From contig JAUXRX010000025.1 in the NCBI GenBank assembly GCA_030681645.1, positions 62,001-126,000 on the forward strand: a stretch of 64,000 bases of DNA, written 5' to 3'. This DNA is from Archangium sp. GTDB lineage: Bacteria; Myxococcota; Myxococcia; Myxococcales; Myxococcaceae. Below the pieces are notes generated by a model. That model worked only from the letters and a program-made list of their open reading frames with translations, ran no database searches and was not told the DNA's origin. The stretch's first letter is position 1. Each line of letters starts with the position of its first letter. The translations under genes were made by a program, and so were the position numbers. Positions 53,001 to 59,588 of this stretch are shown here, piece by piece.

Positions 53001-55372
53001 TGTTCCAGATCCACAACGGCGAGGTCCTGCGTGAGTACGCGTACGATCCGCACGGGCGGGTGGAGAAGGCGACGCACTTCAACAAGGGGCCCTCGCTGAT
53101 TCCGCAGGGCAACCGCGCCGTCACCACCGCCTTCACCTGGGACTGGGCGGGCCGCACGGCGACGGAGTCGAACACCATCGATGGGCGCCCCACCCGCACC
53201 GTGGGGTCGACCTGGTCGGGAGGCTCGATGCCCACCAACCTGACTCGCTTCTCCACCAGGCCGGGCTCGACGGTAGACGACAGGCTCGACGGCCTGGGCC
53301 GGCTCGACCGGCAGACGAGGCCGACGGGCTCAGGGAACTGGAGCTACCTCGGAGAAATGACGACGGAGCGCAGCATTTCGGCGGGGGCTGGCACGGTGCG
53401 CACGCGGCTCGAGCGCGACGCGCTGGGCCAGGTGCTTCGGGAATCGACCGTGGGCGCAACCGCGGCCACCTTCGAGTTCGACTTCCTGCGCGACGAGGCC
53501 GGCCGCACCGGCAGCCTGGTGAAGCGCATCGGGCTGCCCAGCGGTGTCGAAACGAGCTGGCGCGGCTTCACGTACGACACGCAGGGGCGGCTGAGTGAGC
53601 TGCACGAGGCGCCAGCCGCGCCCAGCATCAGCGTGGGCTCCGGCTCCGCAGCCAACGTCAGAGCGCTCTCCGCCAACGTGGGTGCGGGTGTCTGGGCGTA
53701 TGCGCGCGAGCCGAAGGTGGGCAGCACCGTCTCGATCACCGGGCCTGGCCCCGCGAGGCTGAGCGCCGCCACGCGCGGCGCGGGCTACCAATTGTCCTCC
53801 TACAGCGTGGCCGGCGGCACAGCGCGCGGCCTGACGTACGACACGGCCGGACGGGTTGCGACGCACGCAGGACTCACGCACTCGTGGGACGACTTCTCGA
53901 TGCTCACGCGCGTGACGGGCGGCGGCGTGGAGGAGTCGCTGCAGTACGACGGCGTCGGCCGGTTGGTGGCGCGCTACGACGCGGCGGGGCTCGTCGAAGA
54001 GTACGTGCTGGACGGCGAGCAGATGGTGGCGGCGCTGGACAAGAGCGGCGCGCAGATGTGGAGCGCCTACTGGGGCCAGGGCGTCGACAACCTGGTGACG
54101 ATGGTGCGCGGCGGCGTGGAGTTCACCGCTGCGACGGACGGGCGTGGCAGCATCGGCGCCTGGTACCACTCCGGCAGCGCGACGCTGGCGGCCACCGCGG
54201 AGTACACGCCTGAGGGCCGTGCCAAGACGCGCGAGGTACAGGGCGGCGCTACCTGTGACGAGGTGGGCAACACCTCGACGTGTGCGGGGCCGCTGGGCCT
54301 GCCCTTCGGCTTCCACGGCGCGTTCAAGAGTCCGGGCACGGGGCTGCTGTACTTCCGCAACCGCTGGTACTCGGCCGTCTCGGGCGAGTGGCTGAGTCAG
54401 GACCCGCTCGGCCCCGTCGACTCGCACAACCTCTACGCGTTCAACGGGTTCGACTCGGTCAACTTCATCGACCCGTTTGGCCTCGACAGCAACAAGGGGG
54501 CCGGGAAGAACACCGAGACAGTTCACTGCACCGAAGACGGCATCAGCTGCAAGGAGGCCAATCGCCGACGGCGCGAGGCAGCCAACCAGCCAACGACGGG
54601 CCGCAACGCTGCCGACGGCGACGACGCCGCGAGCGGTGGTGTGAAGGGCCGCGCGCAGGGCCGCCCCGAGCGCTCGGACGGGCCGTCGAGTGGAGGCGGG
54701 TCGTCAAATCGAGGTGGGAGGAATGGCCCGGGGCGTGGGGGAAGTTGGGTCATGGCCATCACGGTCGTGCCGACCGGCACGGTCGTAGCCGGCAGCACCG
54801 CGATTCCCATTTTCCTCAGTCCACGCGCACCATCCCTGAATCAGATCGGTCTCGGACTCTTGCTGGGTGGTGTGGGTTGCACGCTGATCCCGGACTGCAA
54901 GGGGAAGATGGACGGCATCGCGGCCGAAGCCTCACGACTGTCAGACGCGCTGGACAGCAGGGCACGGCGTGAACTTGAAAGGCTGACCGCGGGGCAGCAA
55001 GCACAGATGGCGCCCAAGGAACCCGAAGCTGCAGAACCCGACGCAAACAAGCCGGATGAGAAACCCGCTGCCCCTGCCCAACCGGCTCCACCGAAGACCG
55101 TTGAGGACCTCATCAAGAACGCCAAGCCAGGCCAACCCACAAAGGGGAGGGCGGATCAGTACGAAAAGGAGGGCGGAATGAATGAGGCGAACGATGACTT
55201 CGATTCGCTCCAGCCGAGCGACGTCAAACCCATCCGAGATGGTGGGCGAGTGGGCACCCTCAAAAATGGTGATGTTGCCAATGTCCGGCCCACCAGTTCA
55301 GACGGCCGACCCACGCTTGAGGTCAAGCACAAGACGAGACAGACGAAGATCCGGTATGGGGGCCGGCCATGA
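47087..55372 (+). CDS. Giant RHS-repeat lipoprotein with C-terminal toxin tip, 2761 aa
   Basis: The signal MRKSLVVVMVVAAMGVLPGC makes it lipid-anchored. A DUF6531-like segment starts near 500 (LGSGAFELSQTDLSLPGPVR, EFTRSYDSRSNHRSTLGSNW). Hundreds of residues of YD/RHS repeats (for example YDTLKRPTTWTSKDAAGAVI, YDAEG-like TTYDADGNVVWQRDADARI) form a shell. The RHS core ends at GLLYFRNRWYSAVSGEWLSQ and YAFNGFDSVNFIDPFGL (to 2466). The last 295 residues differ in composition: a Gly/Arg-rich stretch, a short hydrophobic pretoxin-like piece (LNQIGLGLLLGGVGCTLIPD) and a tip from about 2670 with GDVANVRPTSSDGRPTLEV and TRQTKIRYGG, like nuclease-type tips of polymorphic toxins (BECR-like fold suspected). 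Alternative in-frame ATGs at 47039 and 47069 exist. Confidence 0.92.
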   Translation: MRKSLVVVMVVAAMGVLPGCEQQTTTTSVGVSRAGLEQAPRDNIFSRAVAQEPVGAAWIMVPEADYVAALKGVSGAQSPVGEELIGALSVASAANESWTSGVTAINPKEGAVEGVHWVVVTDAQSLADGRIIASQFRLGLVRLSFNASWSASGELAFTKEVGAMGAGRCCGPTVLCNSPPGNPGPCGKGGYCGADAWVLNSDTGAAGAGGHASRQIELYAEGLPLPTDCHARLAPSCTNTNSMCGKEVGISIAGDWDSTLPNGTGACGGVGESPVGGRSPPPSCLYANSVGVSATPTGEGRSVALAGGRFAVCDGRCFECESLMGVGIDSRDHKKFRPRQCDLVKTAPPGSPGAPGSGVCTAASSSEILAETAQLRIQIEFFGGPNGIGTHCEFINNQGLEMCTSCDLEGCRTYARRAGVEYPPPGNHQVSRADSATSGTGAISVSNTRQADRTLADGPPSAGIGPGGPMGPLVGAGGAADEGATPQQNVENDDKTTKADPIALGSGAFELSQTDLSLPGPVRPLEFTRSYDSRSNHRSTLGSNWTHNWDVRVVPLNDYNRPSWVDPFCAGSPEETTCLMLHIGATERLFTLDVTTGVYTPQAGVFSSITKIASGWRLVGADMHRMEFDADGYLVLDIDRFDHGFMLEYEYTPQGEAFNTYCPRELPRPSRSSGTILDPSGPPGGFQASHAFCQVLGGLVGQRRPSDYRLLAGDEWSLAGHWPTTRLPYFARLMDGVDTSGSSLPGRNGSPMPWGASLKRVTRTREIASVAYVGADRIPSPVAGGRALRFTYAPEGQLLSDGRLEDGNLLERVSVENQPLSVSFKYDVPTPANAETAWLNEVLLQSVTREDGRFTRFEYGVDKLDASKLTLAADRYREFVRAQVNCTSYTNDHCGKPVFSTFTRYNIESEVASYRAALLSQAADNISLVARGSIVESETRYQVDPFSPSFDRATAQRWGSSSVAPTPLTGTFTTTLPEAHLEYAEAMPINDGADDATTAFVGALFAARYPLETAPAGAVSAAGSKGMLLAPDSADGTRIPNRYPMLAEGFFVPQVKEPIVPACKNSRLPWLRSRLAGYAPSLDYFDPDAPAVEGSTPGVDLEASLKRSRLSCASLAMAQTWDARHNDLQWTWAKDGNGEMQATRVLGRRAKTNGNANRICAWSRVTDRDGVAHLNGLNYQGRTLVDAVQLSTNDWRVAETLYNADGNVISQRRTMPIAASWAPASGDTQYEYMDVYKDGTGQLFEPLPFYWSRRGNVTQVIERPRGLVEDYKQNSTAPPTTPTGRFVRYAYEPLFNQVRQVVSGSLPGGVVDSVVDVTFDYQEGNVGALTSLLEYQQTLGFQYQVTLTTVGSVTTAELNAGTALEWPVSFDLGDQNADLLVGSTVLGLPVKVVANGETTLYRWNEGGRLTSLQRPDGTELRNEYYAYGVGSGASAEGDRALLAKQHHVGRTSWWANPSLGAGCAALSGPYQWLLPAGCSASELQSVLKLPAEAVAHIMAPSLDGTLTLEYDVRGHLRRRVEPDGRVLVWERDVDGRVTGESLSDGTVLHSSLEIAYDTLKRPTTWTSKDAAGAVIGKLVKAWDEEDHVLVDCAEWNAGACTNVAHGDSPAGASANSYYYTREGRLERQVDPEGAQLEYVRDARGWVLRTIASAPGELTRESCTTWDDDANVTRTDFGGGCGAGVLSETRGYDGFNRLTSLRDTQGRRFTVKHSSRDLVLEVAFVGTPSWKTSWTYDALGRVRDETLNGTLVEQYKRAPGGLVVSAQSYGRSAVFTTYDADGNVVWQRDADARITSVYTSRPNSRERTASTVRTEGGALHTTSSVSTFAVTGLPATTVETGESTTATRLSRTTTFVHDAKGLLRQRDDPDGAVVEFVYDFGGRLELKKEHVPSGFEETKYGYDKRGATAWILDPKNETTSATYTGFGELKTRTSPGAGGAVVAQFFYDSLGRTTEEHLGASRLGYTYNARGQLFQIHNGEVLREYAYDPHGRVEKATHFNKGPSLIPQGNRAVTTAFTWDWAGRTATESNTIDGRPTRTVGSTWSGGSMPTNLTRFSTRPGSTVDDRLDGLGRLDRQTRPTGSGNWSYLGEMTTERSISAGAGTVRTRLERDALGQVLRESTVGATAATFEFDFLRDEAGRTGSLVKRIGLPSGVETSWRGFTYDTQGRLSELHEAPAAPSISVGSGSAANVRALSANVGAGVWAYAREPKVGSTVSITGPGPARLSAATRGAGYQLSSYSVAGGTARGLTYDTAGRVATHAGLTHSWDDFSMLTRVTGGGVEESLQYDGVGRLVARYDAAGLVEEYVLDGEQMVAALDKSGAQMWSAYWGQGVDNLVTMVRGGVEFTAATDGRGSIGAWYHSGSATLAATAEYTPEGRAKTREVQGGATCDEVGNTSTCAGPLGLPFGFHGAFKSPGTGLLYFRNRWYSAVSGEWLSQDPLGPVDSHNLYAFNGFDSVNFIDPFGLDSNKGAGKNTETVHCTEDGISCKEANRRRREAANQPTTGRNAADGDDAASGGVKGRAQGRPERSDGPSSGGGSSNRGGRNGPGRGGSWVMAITVVPTGTVVAGSTAIPIFLSPRAPSLNQIGLGLLLGGVGCTLIPDCKGKMDGIAAEASRLSDALDSRARRELERLTAGQQAQMAPKEPEAAEPDANKPDEKPAAPAQPAPPKTVEDLIKNAKPGQPTKGRADQYEKEGGMNEANDDFDSLQPSDVKPIRDGGRVGTLKNGDVANVRPTSSDGRPTLEVKHKTRQTKIRYGGRP

Positions 55373-55761
55373 GAGTCGCGGGGCAAATCTCAAGAACGGT
55401 GAACCTGCCTGACGAATTCGGCAGGTGGTTCGATCTTGAGGAACTCCGCGACGATAGGAACGGGCTTCGCGTACTTCTGCGATCGCGAAATGGGCGACTG
55501 CTTTGGCTCTCGTTCGGAGAGGCACTCGCCTACCGAACCTGTGAGGAAGGCGCGTATCCCGAGTTGAGCGGAATGATCGGTCGTGCAGCCAGTGGCCTGG
55601 CGGTTCTCAAGGGTGCTTCATGGGCGGAGGAGTATGTGGAGTTCGGAGGCGGCCTGCGAACTCGCGATGAGTTCACACACTGGGCGATCGGCGCCTCAAA
55701 CTACTTGATTGAGGTGCTCTGTCTGGAAGACCCGGTAATTCAGCCAACCGGCGACCACTGA
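55369..55761 (+). CDS. Candidate immunity protein of the RHS toxin, 130 aa
   Basis: The ATG overlaps the toxin stop codon (ATGA), the usual coupling of a polymorphic toxin with its immunity gene. The protein is small and soluble: SRTVNLPDEFGRWFDLEELR, GLRVLLRSRNGRLLWLSFGE, ALAYRTCEEGAYPELSGMIG and an acidic C-terminal half (WAEEYVEFGGGLRTRDEF, LIEVLCLEDPVIQP). I recognise no immunity family. The function is inferred from position. GC content is visibly lower than in the surrounding genes, consistent with exchange of the cassette. Confidence 0.75.
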   Translation: MRVAGQISRTVNLPDEFGRWFDLEELRDDRNGLRVLLRSRNGRLLWLSFGEALAYRTCEEGAYPELSGMIGRAASGLAVLKGASWAEEYVEFGGGLRTRDEFTHWAIGASNYLIEVLCLEDPVIQPTGDH

Positions 55762-55784
55762 AGAGCTTCCTGGGAAGTTCCTGA

Positions 55785-55898
55785 GGTAGGCAGGACCGAA
55801 TTCGAGACGACGCGACCGGGCATGGCTTTGGACCTGGAGATGTCCAGAACCGGGGTCCACATTTCAACGACGAGGCTGGCAACCACTTTGACTACTAG
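55785..55898 (+). pseudogene. Orphan C-terminal remnant of a second RHS-type toxin tip
   Basis: The frame from a TGA (55782-55784) to a TAG (55896-55898) encodes 37 residues: GRQDRIRDDATG, then HGFGPGDVQNRGPHFNDE and AGNHFDY. A His/Gly/Asn-rich ending with GPHFN..GNHFDY is typical of polymorphic toxin tips, and nothing precedes it that could start translation. The fragment is followed after 13 bp by a gene with a strong ribosome-binding site. I read it as the tail of a displaced tip left after recombination. Confidence 0.6.
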
Positions 55899-55911
55899 AG
55901 GAAGGACCGTT

Positions 55912-56538
55912 GTGGCCTTGGATGCCTCGCAGCCAAACGATGCATTCAATCTGCGGTCACAGCTCGGTCAACCATTCGCGGCGGTCGGCTGGCTCTTCCG
56001 CGAGCCCCCGAGAGAGGGGCACAGACTCGGCTTCAGGGCTCTCGGAATATCGACACGACTGGTCCTGCCTAAGCACCGGTTGTGGCTCTTGGCTGCACAT
56101 TCTGCGCCACAGCCCAATACCGCGACCTCTCGCCACAGGCGAATTTGGGGTTCGCTGCTCGCGCGTGGCATCAACCTGCCTGGTGGGGCGCGGACTCAGG
56201 AGTTTGTGAGCGCGAGTGAAGGCGGCTTGCGGTGGGCGGGCGGGCTAGCCCTTCGTGAAGCCGCTGACTTGGATGCAGCGTTGGACTTGATCCACGCGGA
56301 GCCGGCGACCCTGGTGGTTGCGCTTGACGCCGCTCTCGAGCGCGAAGTTGAGGCGGTGCTCAAGAAGGGGTGGTCCTCTTCGCCGGGGCTCCCCCCGTCA
56401 GAAATACTGGAGTGGATGGTCGGGCGGGAAGCTGTGATCTTCTTCCCCGTTGGGGCGTTCGATGATCCGGAATCGGGTGTAGTTGGTCTTGGCCCGAGAC
56501 GATTGATCGAACAGCTTGGGGCGGCCCATCTTGGTTAG
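55912..56538 (+). CDS. Candidate second immunity protein, 208 aa
   Basis: A GTG at 55912 follows a strong ribosome-binding site (AGAGGAAGGA at 55897-55906) that overlaps the stop of the orphan toxin tail. The upstream ATG at 55822 lies inside that tail and is rejected. The protein begins VALDASQPNDAFNLRSQLGQ, continues with VGWLFREPPREGHRLGFRAL and SEGGLRWAGGLALREAADLD, and ends RRLIEQLGAAHLG. No family is recognised. Its place directly behind a toxin remnant suggests the cognate immunity gene, retained after the toxin was replaced. GC content is lower than the window average. Confidence 0.65.
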   Translation: MALDASQPNDAFNLRSQLGQPFAAVGWLFREPPREGHRLGFRALGISTRLVLPKHRLWLLAAHSAPQPNTATSRHRRIWGSLLARGINLPGGARTQEFVSASEGGLRWAGGLALREAADLDAALDLIHAEPATLVVALDAALEREVEAVLKKGWSSSPGLPPSEILEWMVGREAVIFFPVGAFDDPESGVVGLGPRRLIEQLGAAHLG

Positions 56539-56620
56539 CCAAGGAAGCCACCCTGCGCCTCCGTCTTCACTGCCTACGCGGCCTCTGTTTCACCCACCAC
56601 AAGTCACCCACACGAAGTCC

Positions 56621-58813
56621 ATGAACCTCTGGAAGTTCTGCCCTCCAACGAAGACTCCCGCTGCCCCGCGAGGGCTGTCCAGGCTCCAGCACCGCGTGGG
56701 GCTGACTGCGATCGTGATGAGCTTATTCTTGCTCGCTTGTGGTGGCGAGACGCGCCCAGACGGCACCGACGGTGGAGCGGCTCCTGTCTTCGTCGAGGAC
56801 GCTGGCGCTACTGACGCCGACGTTGCTGAGCAGTGCGCACTCGGCTGCGAGCCCGCGTTCGCTTGCGAAGCAGGCACCTGCTTGCCTCGGAACCTCGCGC
56901 TGCGCTGGCTGTCTCCCGGCAACGGAGCGCGCACCGAGGTCGGGCCCACCCTGCTTCGTCTGCAGCTCGTCCCGTTTCCAGGCCGTGCCCAGAGCGACCC
57001 CTCCACGCTCGAGGCCGTGCTCGAAGCGCCGGACGGCGGTCGATCCACGGTGACACTGAGCAACGACGCCGGCTACGCCGCGAGCATCGACGTCACTGCC
57101 GGTCGTTGGACCGCCACCGCTCAGTGGGGCGTGCTGGTCGCGACGCAGTCCTTCGAGGTCGGCCCTGCTCCACCCCGCTTCCGGCTGGACCTCGCCCCCG
57201 CGCCCGACGCCGGTCTCTCCAACGCCACGCTCCAGCTCGATGATCCCGTTCAGCCTGGCAGCCGTCGTCGGGACGCCATCGTCGCGCTGCGCGTCAGCGT
57301 GGAGTCCGGCGAGGCGACCGCCGGCACACTCGGCGTCACCGTGCGTTCCGGCGTAGATCGCGTCAGTTTGTCGACCGGGCCGTGCCCTGCCTCGCTCCCC
57401 TGCACGGACCCGGCGTGCGCGTGCTTCGCTGCCGATCTGTCCGTGCCGCGCTTCGACCAGTTCCGCGGGCAGATGGACTTCGAAGTGTCCGGTCAGGCAG
57501 CCGACGGCACCGAGGTGGTGGAGTCCTCAGCCACCGCGCCCCAGCGCATCCCTTCCATCCCCGTGAGCCGGTGGGCCTGGCGACGGCGCTTCTTCACTCC
57601 CATCGGGAGCTCCTTCGTCGGTGGCCCCTTCCTCGCCATCGACGAACGCGGCCGCGCCATCGTCGCGGAGCAGCAGGACGCCCGCGCCACCACCGCGTCC
57701 ATCACCACCACCGGCCAGGTGCAATGGCAGGGCGACGTGTGGTCGATGGCCACGCCGCTCGTCGCGCAATGGCCCGATGCGGGCGAGGTCGTCCACCTGC
57801 CCCAGTTCTGGACCGGTGTGGCCACGCTCGAGACGGACGGAGGCACGCTGGTGGCTGAGCCGCCCCTCCAGGGTGTCCTCGATCTCACCGCCGTGGGCTG
57901 GGACATGAGCCTCGCACCCGCGAGCAGCCTCGATGGAGGCACCTGGGACGTGCTGATGGGCATGTACTACCCGGACGAACCTTCGAACCACGCGCCGTTC
58001 GCCTGGGGCCCCGGGCTGTGGGTCCGCGGGCCCGCCCTCACCGGGGGCGAGCTCCACTCGGTCACCGGAAACGGCGCCACCCTCGGCTGGAGCTACTCCA
58101 CCGGGACCGCCGCGGGCACCAGCTCCGTCGCGCAGGCGCCCCTGGTGGGCTCGAGCTTCACCTCGGTCGCGCTGCAGCGCGCGTACCCCACCCGGGGCGC
58201 CCATCAGCTCGTGCCCGTCGACGACGGCTACGTCGCCAGCTCGTACTTCTCGCAAGGCCCCTCGTGGTTCCACTGGACCCCCGGCACCCTCGCCCTGGAC
58301 TGGACCTGGCCGACCACCAGCGCCTTCGGAGCGCGCGGCTTCGTCATGCCCACTCCCACCGAGCTCATCGGCCCGAGGTACGTCGCCGCCTCCGGCGCGA
58401 TGGAGCTGGTGCGCATCGGCGTGGGAAGCCTCACCCCCGCTGCGACCGCCAACGTCAGCGCCCCTTCGCTGAGCGCTCCGGCCCTGGGTGCTGACGGGCT
58501 CGTCTATGTCGTCGACACGGCGGGCGGGTTGAGCGCCCGCCCGAGCAGCACCCTGACCTCGAGCTGGAACACCGTCTTCCTCAACGAGCGCTTCGAGGGT
58601 GCTCCGATGCTCGACTGCGCACGCGACGACGAGGGGCGGGTGATCAGCGCGCGACCGGGCCGACTCCTCGTGGTCGGTACGACCGGGCGGCTCTATTCCG
58701 TGATCGTCGACAGCCGCGGCATCGACACTCAGGCCGCCTGGCCGTTGCAGCGCCACGATCCTGCCAACACGAACAACCGCCTCACCCCCCTCGCCCGCTT
58801 CGCGTGCCCCTGA
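56621..58813 (+). CDS. Large lipoprotein with beta-propeller-like body, 730 aa
   Basis: After a 30-residue lead a hydrophobic signal (VGLTAIVMSLFLLAC) ends at a lipobox Cys, followed by Asp/Ala/Gly-rich sequence (VEDAGATDADVAEQ) and a small Cys-rich piece (CALGCEPAFACEAGTCLPR). The long C-terminal region has repeats of the PQQ-like type (LAIDERGRAIVAEQQDARAT, ALGADGLVYVVDTAGGLSAR, LLVVGTTGRLYSVIVDSRGI) and ends AWPLQRHDPANTNNRL, a common closing phrase of such propellers. It probably sits on the outer surface. ATG at 56621 is the first in-frame start after the preceding gene; a start nearer the signal is possible. Confidence 0.8.
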   Translation: MNLWKFCPPTKTPAAPRGLSRLQHRVGLTAIVMSLFLLACGGETRPDGTDGGAAPVFVEDAGATDADVAEQCALGCEPAFACEAGTCLPRNLALRWLSPGNGARTEVGPTLLRLQLVPFPGRAQSDPSTLEAVLEAPDGGRSTVTLSNDAGYAASIDVTAGRWTATAQWGVLVATQSFEVGPAPPRFRLDLAPAPDAGLSNATLQLDDPVQPGSRRRDAIVALRVSVESGEATAGTLGVTVRSGVDRVSLSTGPCPASLPCTDPACACFAADLSVPRFDQFRGQMDFEVSGQAADGTEVVESSATAPQRIPSIPVSRWAWRRRFFTPIGSSFVGGPFLAIDERGRAIVAEQQDARATTASITTTGQVQWQGDVWSMATPLVAQWPDAGEVVHLPQFWTGVATLETDGGTLVAEPPLQGVLDLTAVGWDMSLAPASSLDGGTWDVLMGMYYPDEPSNHAPFAWGPGLWVRGPALTGGELHSVTGNGATLGWSYSTGTAAGTSSVAQAPLVGSSFTSVALQRAYPTRGAHQLVPVDDGYVASSYFSQGPSWFHWTPGTLALDWTWPTTSAFGARGFVMPTPTELIGPRYVAASGAMELVRIGVGSLTPAATANVSAPSLSAPALGADGLVYVVDTAGGLSARPSSTLTSSWNTVFLNERFEGAPMLDCARDDEGRVISARPGRLLVVGTTGRLYSVIVDSRGIDTQAAWPLQRHDPANTNNRLTPLARFACP

Positions 58814-58827
58814 GCCGCGCGGGCGAC

Positions 58828-58862
58828 TTGTTCCCAAATTGGGAACAGGCTATCCTCAGGCC
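58828..58862 (+). promoter_or_regulatory. higBA promoter and palindromic operator; leaderless geometry
   Basis: A -35 TTGTTC (58828-58833), a 17-bp spacer and a -10 TATCCT (58851-58856) end 6 nt before the higB GTG. The 19-bp perfect palindrome TGTTCCCAAATTGGGAACA (58829-58847) covers the -35 and most of the spacer, which fits repression by HigA. Confidence 0.7.
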
Positions 58863-59219
58863 GTGAAGATCATCTCCAGGCCGATCCTGAGGAAGTTCTG
58901 GGATCGACCGGACTGCGAGGACGCAAAGCAGCCGCTCCTCTCCTGGTTCAAGGAGGTGGAGAAGGCGAAGTGGAAGAACGCCGCCGAGGTGAAGAAGCTC
59001 TACGGCACCGCGGACTGCGTCGGCGACGGCCGCATCGTGTTCAACATCGGCGGCAACAAGTACCGGTTGGTCGTGTGGGTGAAATACAGCATCGAGCTCG
59101 TGCTCATCAAATGGGTGGGCACTCACGACGAGTACGACCGCGTTGACGTCACGACGATTGGGCTTCCGGCTCCGAAAGCGCCCGTGAAGAAGCCACAGAA
59201 GAAGAAGGAGTCGCCATGA
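58863..59219 (+). CDS. higB: Type II toxin, HigB-like mRNA interferase, 118 aa
   Basis: HigB-family toxins (RelE fold) cut ribosome-bound mRNA. The sequence KIISRPILRKFWDRPDCEDA, LLSWFKEVEKAKWKNAAEVK, RIVFNIGGNKYRLVVWVKYS and LIKWVGTHDEYDRVDV matches the HigB family (HigB_toxin type), including the ending HDEYD. A 20-residue basic tail (APKAPVKKPQKKKESP) is added. The start is a GTG at 58863, 6 nt from the -10. Its stop overlaps the higA ATG (ATGA), so the order is toxin first, as usual for HigBA. Confidence 0.92.
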   Translation: MKIISRPILRKFWDRPDCEDAKQPLLSWFKEVEKAKWKNAAEVKKLYGTADCVGDGRIVFNIGGNKYRLVVWVKYSIELVLIKWVGTHDEYDRVDVTTIGLPAPKAPVKKPQKKKESP

Positions 59220-59584
59220 AGAAGACGAAGCTGAAGGTCATCACCAGTGACAGGGACTACCGGCGAGCGCTGAAGGTCATCGAGGACCTGTGGGACGCGA
59301 AGCCCGGGTCAGAAGCGCATGACACGCTGGGTGTGCTCGCGTTGCTCGTCGAGGACTACGAGAAGCGCGTCTTCCCGATGGAAGCGCCGGACCCGGTTGC
59401 CGCCATCCGCTTCAGGCTCGAGCAGGGTGGAATGGAGCAGAAGGACCTGGTCTCGATTCTGGGTTCTCGAAGCCGCGTGTCGGAGATCATGAATCACAAG
59501 CGCGGCCTCACGCTCGAGATGGTCCGAAAGCTGTTCGATGAACTCCACATTCCGATGGAGGCGCTGATCCCCCGGCACGTCTGA
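59216..59584 (+). CDS. higA: Type II antitoxin, HigA-like (HTH), 122 aa
   Basis: The N-terminal half (SDRDYRRALKVIEDLWDAKP, EAHDTLGVLALLVEDYEKR) is the toxin-binding part. A helix-turn-helix of the XRE/HigA type follows: IRFRLEQGGMEQKDLVSILG, SRSRVSEIMNHKRGLTLEMV, RKLFDELHIPMEALIP. It should neutralise HigB and bind the palindrome upstream of higB. It is coupled to higB by a 4-bp overlap and converges with the GAF gene with 4 bp between stop codons. Confidence 0.93.
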   Translation: MKKTKLKVITSDRDYRRALKVIEDLWDAKPGSEAHDTLGVLALLVEDYEKRVFPMEAPDPVAAIRFRLEQGGMEQKDLVSILGSRSRVSEIMNHKRGLTLEMVRKLFDELHIPMEALIPRHV

Positions 59585-59588
59585 GGCT

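Noticed and set aside
55822..55911. N-terminal extension of the second immunity gene from ATG 55822
   Set aside because: This stretch reads as the toxin tail in another frame, and a strong ribosome-binding site stands before GTG 55912.
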